A stretch of DNA of 64,000 nucleotides, from the NCBI RefSeq assembly GCF_011046555.1, contig NZ_CP049246.1, positions 868,001 to 932,000 on the forward strand. Reading direction: 5' to 3'. Under the pieces are notes generated by a model. The model saw only the letters and a program-made list of their open reading frames with translations. It was not told the origin of the DNA and did no database searches. Below, piece by piece: positions 36,405-44,628 of this stretch (positions are counted from its first letter, which is position 1; each line of letters opens with the position of its first letter). The position numbers and the translations under genes were made by a program. Origin of the DNA: Sphingobacterium lactis (lineage in GTDB: Bacteria > Bacteroidota > Bacteroidia > Sphingobacteriales > Sphingobacteriaceae).

Positions 36405-37600
36405 GATAGTTGTTGCAAGATGAGGTGGCAGATATCAATGGCGACCTCTTCTTTTGACTTCAGGTCGAAAGCCATAACCTGGCCATCTTTTTGAATTACC
36501 GTGACCTTATTGGTGTCGTGGGCAAAGCCAGCACCTTTATCCTGCATGCTATTGAGGACGATAAAATCAAGGTTCTTTCGTTTTAGCTTGTCCTTGGCGT
36601 TTTCCAGTTCATTGTTGGTCTCCAATGCAAAACCGACTAAAACTTGGTCAGGACGCTTCTGAGCACCCAATGTGGCTAAGATATCTTTGGTTTTCTGAAG
36701 TGCGATGGAAAAATCTTCAGCTTTCTTCTTAATCTTCTGATCAGCGACCTCTGTTGGGGTGTAATCGGCTACGGCCGCACTCATCACCGTGATATCTGCA
36801 GCAGGAAAGTGTTCTGCGCAGGCATCAAGCATCTGTTGCGCCGACTTCACATCAATTTTCCGTACGCCTTTGGGTGTAGTTAGTGCAGTTGGGCCGCTTA
36901 CCAAAGTTATCTCAGCTCCAAGTTTTGCCAATTGCCCTGCGATGGCATAGCCCATTTTACCGCTGGAGTGGTTTCCAATGAAACGAACGGGGTCTATGGC
37001 TTCATAGGTAGGTCCGGCGGAAACCAATGCTTTTTTTCCCTTCAGCGGCAAGTCCTGTTCCAGATTCATGCTGATGAAATCGAGAATTTCTTCCGGTTCG
37101 GCCAAACGTCCTTCACCAACTAGGCCACTCGCCAATTCTCCATTTCCAGGTTGAATGATCAGGTTGCCGTAAGATTCCAGAAGCGCGATATTATTTTTTA
37201 CAGCAGGGTGGATCCACATATCCAAGTCCATTGCTGGAGCGATATAGACTGGGCTTTTCGCTGATAGATAGACTGCTTGGACCAGGTTGTCGCAGAGTCC
37301 CTGCGCACATTTCGCCAAGGTATTGGCCGTTGCCGGGGCAATGAGGATCAGGTCTGCAGCTTGGGCAATATGGACATGGTTATTCCACTCCCCAGTTTTA
37401 GGGTCGTAATAATCGACCAGAACGGGGTTACCGGATAGGGTGGAAAGGGTAAGGGGAGTAATAAATTGGGTCGCCTCTTCGGTCATGAGGACTTGAATCG
37501 ACGCACCCGCCTTTCTCAGTAAACGGACCAACGTTGCAATTTTGTAAGCGGCAATACTGCCACTTACAGCAATTACAATATGTTTGTCCCTTAAAGGCAT
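36401..37600 (-). CDS. coaBC: Bifunctional phosphopantothenoylcysteine decarboxylase / phosphopantothenate-cysteine ligase
   Basis: 399 residues from the ATG at 37600 (MPLRDKHIVIAVSGSIAAYK). The CoaC half shows the flavoprotein motif and the catalytic-region AQAADLILIAPATANTLAK and PVYIAPAMDLDMWIHP; the CoaB half begins at about residue 190 (KKALVSAGPTYEAIDPVRFI, NHSSGKMGYAIA) and contains VMSAAVADYTP. Together they catalyse two successive steps of coenzyme A synthesis. The gene follows rpoZ by 10 bases, in the bamD-rpoZ-coaBC transcription unit. An earlier ATG would overlap rpoZ. Confidence 0.96.
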   Translation of the reverse strand: MPLRDKHIVIAVSGSIAAYKIATLVRLLRKAGASIQVLMTEEATQFITPLTLSTLSGNPVLVDYYDPKTGEWNNHVHIAQAADLILIAPATANTLAKCAQGLCDNLVQAVYLSAKSPVYIAPAMDLDMWIHPAVKNNIALLESYGNLIIQPGNGELASGLVGEGRLAEPEEILDFISMNLEQDLPLKGKKALVSAGPTYEAIDPVRFIGNHSSGKMGYAIAGQLAKLGAEITLVSGPTALTTPKGVRKIDVKSAQQMLDACAEHFPAADITVMSAAVADYTPTEVADQKIKKKAEDFSIALQKTKDILATLGAQKRPDQVLVGFALETNNELENAKDKLKRKNLDFIVLNSMQDKGAGFAHDTNKVTVIQKDGQVMAFDLKSKEEVAIDICHLILQQLS

Positions 37601-37610
37601 CTTTTTCTGA

Positions 37611-37937
37611 TTACTCTTGTTCTTTAGATGGGTTTCTAAAGTATACTTTATCGTGCAAGAATTCGTCAACCGCTACCAATGTAGGCTTAGGCATACGCTC
37701 ATAATGTTTTGAGATCTCGATTTGCTCACGATTTTCGAACACTTCCTCTAAATTATCATTGCTGCTCGCAAATTCAGAAAGCTTTTGGTTCAACTCTTCT
37801 TTCATGTCCACAGCGATTTGGTTCGCACGTTTGCTGATTACGACGATAGATTCGTACAGGTTGTCTGTGCTCTGGTCCAACTCTCTTAAGTCACGAGTTA
37901 CCGTGCTGTTTGGAACGGTGTTTTTATTCTGGTTCAT
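37611..37937 (-). CDS. rpoZ: RNA polymerase omega/Rpb6-like subunit
   Basis: 108 residues. The core DNLYESIVVISKRANQIAVD matches the Rpb6/omega helix, where ESI..I.kRA.qi is the conserved signature; the C-terminal half (KPTLVAVDEFLHDKVYFR) is a Bacteroidota-specific extension. Omega assists folding of beta-prime and core RNA polymerase assembly. It lies between bamD (29 bases upstream) and coaBC (10 bases downstream), a conserved order in the phylum. Confidence 0.9.
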   Translation of the reverse strand: MNQNKNTVPNSTVTRDLRELDQSTDNLYESIVVISKRANQIAVDMKEELNQKLSEFASSNDNLEEVFENREQIEISKHYERMPKPTLVAVDEFLHDKVYFRNPSKEQE

Positions 37938-37966
37938 ATATATAAAAATATAGATATATTATTCAA

Positions 37967-38884
37967 TTATTTTGCTTCAGTTTCGATAGGGACGCCATTA
38001 GGTGTAGAGACACCCAAGTCCTTCTCTTGCTGTTTTCTGTTTTTCTCATCATTGGCCAAGATCTTCAGTGCCGTTGCGATCTTGCGGTCTGCGGAACTTC
38101 GCAATCCGTTCGCCTCACTGATGTACTTGCTTTCTGGATAATGTTCAGCAAAGCTGTCGTAGTAATCGATCATTTGGTTGAAGCGCTCTTCCTGACGGTG
38201 CGGATAGCTGTTGTCGGCAAAGAGGTATTGCGATTTCACCAAAAGGAATTCGATTTCTTCAGCATGCTTGGTATCTGGATACTCCTTCAACACATTCTCC
38301 AATGCGATAACGGCCGCACGGTAATCATCCGGTAAGCCCATGTTGTAGTACAACTTGGCGTTATCGAAGGCTTTCTTTTCCAATTTTTCGCGAAGATTCT
38401 GGATCAGGTCACCGGCTTCCTTGGCGCGCTCCGACTCCGGATAGAGATTTACAAAGAGCTGCAATTGATCGATCGCTTTACGGGTATTCTCTTGATCGAG
38501 GTTCGACCGTGGAGAATCGAGGTAATAACAGTAAGCAGACATAAACCGACATTCCTCGGCACGCGGGGAGTTCGGGTAGCTGGTTGCGAAATTACCAAAG
38601 TGAAAGCGAGCCGAGATATAATCCTTCAACTTGTAAGCCGAATAGGCTGTATAATAGTTGAGATCTTCTGCATCGGCGGTACCGCGATATTTCGTTAGGA
38701 GTTCCTGGAATAAGGTCAATGCCTTGGAGTACTTCTCTTTCTCGTAGTACTTTACAGCCTCCTGATACTTCATTTGCACATTATTGCTGGCACGTAGTTT
38801 TTCGAATTTACTCTTACAACTGCCCAGACTCAATAAAAGAAACAAGCCTACAATTAGGCTAAATACATGATTCTTTAAAAACAT
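37967..38884 (-). CDS. bamD: Outer membrane assembly lipoprotein BamD
   Basis: 305 residues. Lipoprotein signal with lipobox LGSC (Cys about 23), then five TPR-like units: YEKEKYSKALTLFQELLTKYRG, AYSAYKLKDYISARFHFGNF, YPESERAKEAGDLI, AVIALENVLKEYPDTKHAEE and MIDYYDSFAEHYPESKYISE. This is the BamD/YfiO arrangement; the lipoprotein docks on BamA to assist outer-membrane protein insertion. A full promoter lies only 4 bases from the ATG (-7 at 38889-38896), so the mRNA may be leaderless. First gene of the bamD-rpoZ-coaBC unit. Confidence 0.95.
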   Translation of the reverse strand: MFLKNHVFSLIVGLFLLLSLGSCKSKFEKLRASNNVQMKYQEAVKYYEKEKYSKALTLFQELLTKYRGTADAEDLNYYTAYSAYKLKDYISARFHFGNFATSYPNSPRAEECRFMSAYCYYLDSPRSNLDQENTRKAIDQLQLFVNLYPESERAKEAGDLIQNLREKLEKKAFDNAKLYYNMGLPDDYRAAVIALENVLKEYPDTKHAEEIEFLLVKSQYLFADNSYPHRQEERFNQMIDYYDSFAEHYPESKYISEANGLRSSADRKIATALKILANDEKNRKQQEKDLGVSTPNGVPIETEAK

Positions 38885-38888
38885 TCCA

Positions 38889-38919
38889 CAAAGATACGTG
38901 AATTAATACTAATATTCAA
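38889..38919 (-). promoter_or_regulatory. Promoter of bamD
   Basis: Minus strand TTG (38919-38917), 20 bases, TATCTTTG (38896-38889); four bases separate it from the bamD ATG. Confidence 0.75.
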
Positions 38920-39224
38920 TTATAAATGATATGCGAAAATAAAGGAAATCAACATTTATGGTCCCATATATAACCCGTTTTAACAATCTTTAACTATCAT
39001 TGGCGGTACCAAAGCACATTATTAGCTAGGTGGCTAATTTCGAGGCTATTACCTAGGGACGAGCAATTCACGTAATTGCACCGATAGGCAAGGGGATAAA
39101 TGCTTTGATTTCTATCGCTTTTCACTTCGTTTCGTCAAAGCAATGTTGAAATCCATTGTAATTAGAGTTCCTTTATTTAAAAAATAGCTATATTTACATT
39201 TAAAATAAATTATTGAATAGAACA
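38897..39224. other. Intergenic region bamD-nifU-like with a structured element
   Basis: About 330 bases without a reading frame. Between 39010 and 39158 several helices can form: CAAAGCA (39010-39016) with TGCTTTG (39101-39107), hairpins ATTAGC/GCTAAT (39021-39038) and GCAATT/AATTGC (39063-39079), and an alternative TGCTTTGA/TCAAAGCA (39101-39108 with 39135-39142). It does not match a riboswitch or RNA family I know. Confidence 0.4.
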
Positions 39225-39500
39225 ATGACCTTATTAGATAGAGTAGAGCAAGCACTGGATACCATGAGACCGTACTTACAAACTGATGGTGGTAATGTTT
39301 CTATTGAAGAGATTACGCCAGATAATATTGTGAAATTGAAATTGTTGGGAACTTGCGCCAATTGTTCTATGAGTATCATGACCTTTAAGGCCGGTCTTGA
39401 ACAGGCCATAAAAAAGGCTGTTCCGGAGATCGTGGCTGTAGAAGCCATCAATCTAACGGACATGAATGATCCAAATGCAATTAATCCCAACCAATTGTAA
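39225..39500 (+). CDS. NifU-like iron-sulfur scaffold protein (C-terminal domain type)
   Basis: 91 residues from the ATG at 39225 (MTLLDRVEQALDTMRPYL); a TTG four codons earlier is unlikely. The domain LQTDGGNVSIEEI...LKLLGTCANCSMSIMTFKAGLE with the CxxC pair is the NifU C-terminal/Nfu fold that carries and delivers 4Fe-4S clusters. Sole domain, as in NfuA-like short proteins. A near-consensus -7 (TATATTTA, 39189-39196) gives a leader of about 25 bases. Expressed independently of bamD. Confidence 0.92.
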   Translation: MTLLDRVEQALDTMRPYLQTDGGNVSIEEITPDNIVKLKLLGTCANCSMSIMTFKAGLEQAIKKAVPEIVAVEAINLTDMNDPNAINPNQL

Positions 39501-39556
39501 TAAAAATATTAGGTACTGTTAACACAATTTAACAGCGACCCAACACCGATTTTCCA

Positions 39557-39564
39557 TAGTTTTG
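39557..39564 (+). promoter_or_regulatory. -7 box 5 bases from the next start codon
   Basis: TAGTTTTG followed after 5 bases by the ATG at 39570; predicted leader of zero to two bases. Confidence 0.6.
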
Positions 39565-39569
39565 TGGTA

Positions 39570-40226
39570 ATGAAAGCCTTATATAAATATCTATTGCTTA
39601 TTGCCCTTTTTTCTATTTTCGGATCAGTCAATGCTCAGGAAAAGAAAATCGTGCAATTTTCCGGCTATATCATAGCAGAGGGAACGGATGTTGCCGTGCC
39701 TTATGTGTCGATTCGGAACAATAGCTATGGCAATGAGGGCTTCACGGCCAATCATGAAGGATTTTTCTCCTTCGTGGCGCATGTTGGAGATGTCATCGAA
39801 TTGACCTCCATCGGTTATAGGAACGTAAAGGTTACTATTCCAAATGTGAGCAGTGATAAATATTCAACCCGGATAGAAATGATTCCCCTGATCGAGGAAC
39901 TTCCGGTAGTTACCATTGGTCCGCCACTTCCATGGGCCAGTATTGAGGAGTTCAACATGGAGTTCTTGGCGTTAAATATTGGCTATGATGATGTCCTTAC
40001 CGCCAAACGGAACCTATCTCCACAGGCAATGGCTGCGCTATCCCGCATCGTTCCCCGGAGTGCTGAAGAAATCCAAGCGTACAGCACAATGCAGCGCCAC
40101 CTCAATATGTCCAATCGGAACATCAATCCAAGCATGAACAATCCATTACTGAATCCCTTTGCATGGGGCAGCTTGATCAACCAGATTAAGCGTGGAGATT
40201 TCAGCAGGCAACGGCTGAAGTACTAG
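39570..40226 (+). CDS. Secreted protein with carboxypeptidase-regulatory-like domain
   Basis: 218 residues from the ATG at 39570 (a GTG two codons earlier is possible). Signal peptide MKALYKYLLLIALFSIFGSV..NAQ. Residues about 28-110 form a CarboxypepD_reg-like beta-sandwich (FSGYIIAEGTDVAVPYVSIR, GFFSFVAHVGDVIELTSIGY), the same domain found at the N-terminus of SusC-type receptors. The remainder is helical and ends basic. Stand-alone proteins of this type are common in Bacteroidota with unknown role, probably periplasmic. Confidence 0.82.
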   Translation: MKALYKYLLLIALFSIFGSVNAQEKKIVQFSGYIIAEGTDVAVPYVSIRNNSYGNEGFTANHEGFFSFVAHVGDVIELTSIGYRNVKVTIPNVSSDKYSTRIEMIPLIEELPVVTIGPPLPWASIEEFNMEFLALNIGYDDVLTAKRNLSPQAMAALSRIVPRSAEEIQAYSTMQRHLNMSNRNINPSMNNPLLNPFAWGSLINQIKRGDFSRQRLKY

Positions 40227-40265
40227 AGTTCATTTCATTGGGCAAGTAGTCGCAAGCCCGTTCCG

Positions 40266-41486
40266 TTATACACTTTTTAAGCCGTTAAAGCCTTTTACAT
40301 TGAGGCGGGACGCCATGTAGGATACAATGGTGGATACGATCATGACCGTGACAAAGATCAACACCAGATCCATATAGCGAACGTCGACTGGATAGGACTC
40401 AAAGAGCGAGCCTTCTCCTGTTTTAACGAATCCGTATCGTTCCTGCAACAGACAGAAAATCAAACCGATTACCGCGCCAACGAAACTTCCGATCATGGCG
40501 ATCATCATCCCTTGGTAGAAAAAGATGTTTTGGATCAGGTTATTGTTGGTACCCAGACTGTTCAATACGACCATATCCTGCTTTTTATCGATAACCAACA
40601 TGGTCAATGACCCGATGATATTGAAAATCGCAATGATGCCGATGATGGTGACAATAAAGAACACGATCCATTTTTCCGACTTAACGGTCTTGTATAGTGT
40701 AGGGTTCTGTTGTTCCCTGTTCTTTACGGTGTACTTGTCTCCAATGATTCCCTGAATTTCTTTCTGGATCTTTGTGGAATTGTCATTGTTCGCATAGATC
40801 TCGATGGCCGAGATTTGGTCGTGCTCATTGAGCAAATCCTTTGCAAAGTCCAACGGAACAATGATGAGGTCTTCAAAGCCTGGTTGATAGCCCAGGATTC
40901 CGCTCGGCCTGATCGCTCGGGATCGGATATCTTCCAAAGGATTGATGTTGGAAGGGGAGGCATGTTTGTCCGGTATGTTGAGCATGACTGAATTATCTAT
41001 GCCATGCAGGGGGATCTGTAGGTTGGCCTGCACCGTTGTGCCGAGAATGGCGAAATAGGTGCTGTCCTGCTGGATAGAAAGATTTCCCTCCAAGAGCATG
41101 TCGCCATTGGACATATGCTGTAGGCTGCTCGATTCCACTCCCTTCAAACGCCCGACGAATTGCTGGTGGTGGTATTCCGCCAAAACCTTGTCCTCCAAAA
41201 CTTCACTATAGGATGTGATCTGTGGTAAGTTCCGGACTGCAGTAAACACCTCGTCCTTACCGGAAAATACCTTTCCAGAAGTTGGTTCTATGCGGTATTC
41301 CGGAGAAAATATACTGTATTGCGAAAGAATGAATTTTTCCAATCCATTGTAAAACGAGAGCACGATCACCAAGGCTGCCGTGCTGACCAACACGCCGACC
41401 ATACTGATCGTCGAGATGATGTTGATCGCGTTGACCGACTTCTTGGAGAAGAGGTATCGTTTTGCAAAGAATAATGGAAGTTTCAT
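40266..41486 (-). CDS. LolC/LolE-like ABC transporter permease (FtsX family)
   Basis: 406 residues. N-terminal LFFAKRYLFSKKSVNAINII, a first transmembrane helix (IISTISMVGVLVSTAALVIV), a periplasmic domain of about 200 residues and three C-terminal helices (IVFFIVTIIGIIAIFNIIGS; MIAMIGSFVGAVIGLIFCLL; LVLIFVTVMIVSTIV) are the LolC/E arrangement; these permeases release lipoproteins from the inner membrane to LolA. Its ATPase is not in the window. It follows the MBL hydrolase gene by 4 bases. Confidence 0.9.
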   Translation of the reverse strand: MKLPLFFAKRYLFSKKSVNAINIISTISMVGVLVSTAALVIVLSFYNGLEKFILSQYSIFSPEYRIEPTSGKVFSGKDEVFTAVRNLPQITSYSEVLEDKVLAEYHHQQFVGRLKGVESSSLQHMSNGDMLLEGNLSIQQDSTYFAILGTTVQANLQIPLHGIDNSVMLNIPDKHASPSNINPLEDIRSRAIRPSGILGYQPGFEDLIIVPLDFAKDLLNEHDQISAIEIYANNDNSTKIQKEIQGIIGDKYTVKNREQQNPTLYKTVKSEKWIVFFIVTIIGIIAIFNIIGSLTMLVIDKKQDMVVLNSLGTNNNLIQNIFFYQGMMIAMIGSFVGAVIGLIFCLLQERYGFVKTGEGSLFESYPVDVRYMDLVLIFVTVMIVSTIVSYMASRLNVKGFNGLKSV

Positions 41487-41490
41487 AGCC

Positions 41491-42132
41491 TTAACCTCGT
41501 ATAAATGGATTCGATTGCTTTTCCTCTTTTACGGTCGTTGTCGGGCCATGACCTGGGTATACAACAGTTTCCTCGGGTAAGGTATAGATCCTTGTCGCAA
41601 TGCTGTCTAAAAGCTGTTGATGATTGCCTCCAGGGAGATCTGTCCTTCCTATGCTGCTTTTAAAAAGCACATCTCCTCCAATGAGGAAGTTGTGTTCTCG
41701 GCTGTAGATGCACAGGTGTGCCGGAGAATGGCCAGGTGCCAGAATCAGTGACAATTCTTCGTCTCCCAGTTTCAGGATATCACCCTCATTTAGGAAAGTT
41801 TCCGGGATAGGGGAAGGTTCGTATCGGATGCCCATTTGTGGCGCGTAATTCTGTACCTGGATCACAAGGGGCAACTCACCTTCATGGAATTGCGGCGTCA
41901 GCCCGTATTTTTCCGAAACAAATTTATTGCCCAGTACATGATCGATATGCCCATGCGTATTGATTAAGAGCACCGGTTTGAGTTGATTCTTTTCGATATA
42001 GTCACTGAAATAGTTTTCCTCCTGGTAGTTGTGCATACCCGGATCAACTATGATGCATTCTTTTTCATCGTTATAGATGACATACGTGTTTTCCTGATAA
42101 GGATTGAATGTAAATGTTTGAATGTGCAGCAT
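41491..42132 (-). CDS. Metallo-beta-lactamase-fold hydrolase (glyoxalase II-like)
   Basis: 213 residues from the ATG at 42132 (MLHIQTFTFNPYQENTYVI), the start usual in relatives. Zinc ligands are visible in INTHGHIDHVLG, in LAPGHSPAHLCIYS, at the bridging aspartate (IGGDVLF) and in VYPGHGPTTT. Such proteins hydrolyse thioesters or are persulfide dioxygenase-like; the substrate is unknown. A perfect TATTTTTG box sits only 3 bases from the ATG, implying a leaderless mRNA. Four bases separate it from the LolC/E-like gene. Confidence 0.93.
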   Translation of the reverse strand: MLHIQTFTFNPYQENTYVIYNDEKECIIVDPGMHNYQEENYFSDYIEKNQLKPVLLINTHGHIDHVLGNKFVSEKYGLTPQFHEGELPLVIQVQNYAPQMGIRYEPSPIPETFLNEGDILKLGDEELSLILAPGHSPAHLCIYSREHNFLIGGDVLFKSSIGRTDLPGGNHQQLLDSIATRIYTLPEETVVYPGHGPTTTVKEEKQSNPFIRG

Positions 42133-42135
42133 AGC

Positions 42136-42143
42136 CAAAAATA
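42136..42143 (-). promoter_or_regulatory. -7 box of the MBL hydrolase
   Basis: Minus strand TATTTTTG, 3 bases before the start codon; no clear -33. Confidence 0.6.
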
Positions 42144-42206
42144 GAAATTATTTCAGTTATTCCCTATTGGAAAGGTTAATGGAGAAAAATAGATCCCCAA
42201 AAACCA

Positions 42207-42956
42207 TTATTGTGGTTGGTTCCAGATCTCCCAGTTCTTTTCCGCTTGGAGGATGAGCATTTCATAGCCATTTTTAATGGTGGCTCCCCGCAGTTTGCCT
42301 TGCTTTAGGAAAAGGGTCTCTTCCGGATTGTAGATGAGATCGTACAATAGATGATCCGCTGAAATGTCCTCATATGGGATATCCGGACACTCCTCAACGT
42401 TAGGATAGGTGCCCAGAGGGGTACAATTGATAAGTAGTGGGGTATTGCGGATGAGCTGTTCATCCAGATCTGCATAGGATAGGTTTTCCGCTGTCTTCGT
42501 TCGGCTAACGATCTGAAACGGGATGCCCAGTTTTTGGAGCGTATAGGTAACAGCTTTTGTCGCACCTCCATTGCCGAATACCAAGGCACGCTTGTGCTGT
42601 GGTTTAAGTAGGGGCAGCAGGGATCCCTCAAAACCGAAAGCATCGGTATTGAAACCTTTCAGGTAGAACTTGCCGTCCTTGTTATGGATCTGGATACAAT
42701 TTACCGCGCCCATCTCTTTTGCTTCCGGAGAAAGCTCGTCCAGATAGGGGATGATGTCCTGTTTATAGGGGATCGTTACGTTCACCCCATAAAAATTTCC
42801 ATCCCTCTGGTAAAGGGATGGAAATGCTGTAATATCGGCTAAAGGGTAAAGATCATAGGCTATGTCTTCAATGCCCTCTCTTTCGAATTTGTCTAGGTAA
42901 TATTTCTTGGAAAAGGAATGCCCCAATGGGTATCCTATTAATCCGAGTCGTCTCAT
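42207..42956 (-). CDS. aroE: Shikimate dehydrogenase
   Basis: 249 residues. Substrate-binding motifs LGLIGYPLGHSFSKKYY and GVNVTIPYKQ (catalytic lysine) and the nucleotide-binding loop VFGNGGATKAV, plus NCTPLGTYPN, define AroE, which reduces 3-dehydroshikimate in the aromatic amino acid pathway. Slightly short, as usual in Bacteroidota. The start overlaps the stop of the upstream TPR gene (ATGA), so both are co-translated. Confidence 0.96.
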   Translation of the reverse strand: MRRLGLIGYPLGHSFSKKYYLDKFEREGIEDIAYDLYPLADITAFPSLYQRDGNFYGVNVTIPYKQDIIPYLDELSPEAKEMGAVNCIQIHNKDGKFYLKGFNTDAFGFEGSLLPLLKPQHKRALVFGNGGATKAVTYTLQKLGIPFQIVSRTKTAENLSYADLDEQLIRNTPLLINCTPLGTYPNVEECPDIPYEDISADHLLYDLIYNPEETLFLKQGKLRGATIKNGYEMLILQAEKNWEIWNQPQ

Positions 42957-44362
42957 CTATTTTCGCTATAACGTTTAATGATGTCCACAATGATCTGATT
43001 GCCCTGCAGTTGGGGCAAGTATTCGAACAACAGATAATGCTTCTCTGGGTCTACATTCAAGGCCAATTCTAGATAATTCAGTGCATCATTGTACTTGCCG
43101 GATGCGAACAGGTAAGCCACCATTCTGTAATATAGCGTAGCAACTTCCGGATTGCATTTGATGGCATCGGAAATCACCTCGATAGCATCTACCAGGCGTG
43201 ATTGTTCAAACAAAAGTGATGAATAGTCCAACCATGCGTCTGAATCCGTAGGATTTAATTCCACGACCTTTGCATAGGCTTCAATGGACTGATCAAACTG
43301 TTTAAGTTTATACCGTGCATCGGCAATCGCGAACCAATAATCAGGATTTTCCGCATCGAGTTCCAACGCTTTCTTGTAGAAATGCAAGGATTCAAAATAG
43401 CGCTCCTCAAAATCCAGGGTTACACCAATGCCAAACCAGGCGTCACTCTGTCCACTGTCCAGTTTAACGGCCTTTTTATAGTATTGTCTAGCTTCGTCCA
43501 TGCGCTCCAACTTTTCGTAACACTCTCCGATTGCACAGTAAGTGTCTGCACTTGGCGTTTCATGTTCAAAGGTCTGCTTGTAGACGTCAATGGCTTCAGC
43601 ATAGCGGTCAAGATTCACCAATGCATTTCCCTTATTGAAATAGGCCGATGAGAAATTATCCTTGATCAGGATGGCATAATCGTACGCATCGATGGCTGCG
43701 TCGAAATCCCCGGTCTTGTGGTAGGCATTACCTAAGTTATACCATGCTGCAAAGGAATAAGGATCCGTATCGATGAATTTAAGGTAGAACTTGATGCTCT
43801 CCTCTTGCTTTTCCATGATGTCATAGCAATAAGCAATCTCATAGAGTGCATCTTGATTATCCTTGTTCAGCTTAAGGTTCTTCTGCAGATAATGTATCGC
43901 TTTATTGAATTCTCCCCGTGCCTGATACAGGTTTGCCAATTGATAATACACTTCCTCTTTGGAATCGGTCAACTCCAATGCCTTCATGTAATTCTCCTCC
44001 GCCAGTTCATCCTGACAGGTTGCGGAATATACACTTCCCCTGAACAGATAGATATCTGATTCCGAAGGTTCCAATAATTCGGCTTTGGCAAGTACGGTTA
44101 ACGCATCATCAAAGTTCAGTGTGCTAATTAATAGCTGTGCTTTGCGTAATAAGAATGAGGTTTCGAATGGATGTTGGGATGATGCAAATTCAGTAACCTG
44201 CAATGCATTGACGAAATCGTTTTTGGAAAAGTAATATTCGATAATGCTTTCGAATGCTTTTGCATCAAAGAAATACTGATCTTCATTTCTCAACATCTCT
44301 TCATATCTGTCTACCGAGAACTTCTGTTCTTCTGGTGAACCAAACTCAAAATCTTCTTCCAT
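42953..44362 (-). CDS. Large cytoplasmic TPR protein
   Basis: 469 residues made almost wholly of TPR units, about eleven in a row, e.g. YYFSKNDFVNALQVTEFAS, LANLYQARGEFNKAIHYLQK, YNLGNAYHKTGDFDAAIDAY, FNKGNALVNLDRYAEAIDVY, FAIADARYKLKQFDQSIEAY. No signal peptide; the acidic N-terminus MEEDFEFGSPEEQ precedes the repeats. A protein-protein interaction scaffold. It overlaps aroE by 4 bases, but this gives no functional clue. Confidence 0.9.
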   Translation of the reverse strand: MEEDFEFGSPEEQKFSVDRYEEMLRNEDQYFFDAKAFESIIEYYFSKNDFVNALQVTEFASSQHPFETSFLLRKAQLLISTLNFDDALTVLAKAELLEPSESDIYLFRGSVYSATCQDELAEENYMKALELTDSKEEVYYQLANLYQARGEFNKAIHYLQKNLKLNKDNQDALYEIAYCYDIMEKQEESIKFYLKFIDTDPYSFAAWYNLGNAYHKTGDFDAAIDAYDYAILIKDNFSSAYFNKGNALVNLDRYAEAIDVYKQTFEHETPSADTYCAIGECYEKLERMDEARQYYKKAVKLDSGQSDAWFGIGVTLDFEERYFESLHFYKKALELDAENPDYWFAIADARYKLKQFDQSIEAYAKVVELNPTDSDAWLDYSSLLFEQSRLVDAIEVISDAIKCNPEVATLYYRMVAYLFASGKYNDALNYLELALNVDPEKHYLLFEYLPQLQGNQIIVDIIKRYSENR

Positions 44363-44570
44363 TATTCTCCTCCCTTGTTAATATGTTGGCTAAATCCACA
44401 AATACATAATGAAAATACTATTTTTCCACTATTGAAAATGCATTTGTTTTCCACATATTCACATTTATAGACTTAACCAATTGACAAAGGTAAAGTTTTA
44501 ATAATAATTTAATTGTCAATTGTTACGGTTAACGCTGTGGATACGTTAAGTTTTTGATGGCACTGTATAC

Positions 44571-44598
44571 AAAAAAAGCCAGCTTTTCAGCTGGCTTT
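44571..44598 (-). terminator. Terminator of the OmpA-family gene
   Basis: AAAGCCAGCT / AGCTGGCTTT stem; on the minus strand a T-run of seven follows. Confidence 0.8.
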
Positions 44599-44628
44599 CT
44601 TTATTTAAAATTGTTAATTAATTAACAA

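Noticed and set aside
39010..39158. Known riboswitch, SRP RNA or 6S RNA
   Set aside because: None of the conserved cores I know (TPP, cobalamin, SAM, FMN, c-di-GMP, fluoride; the SRP GGAA-loop core) is present.
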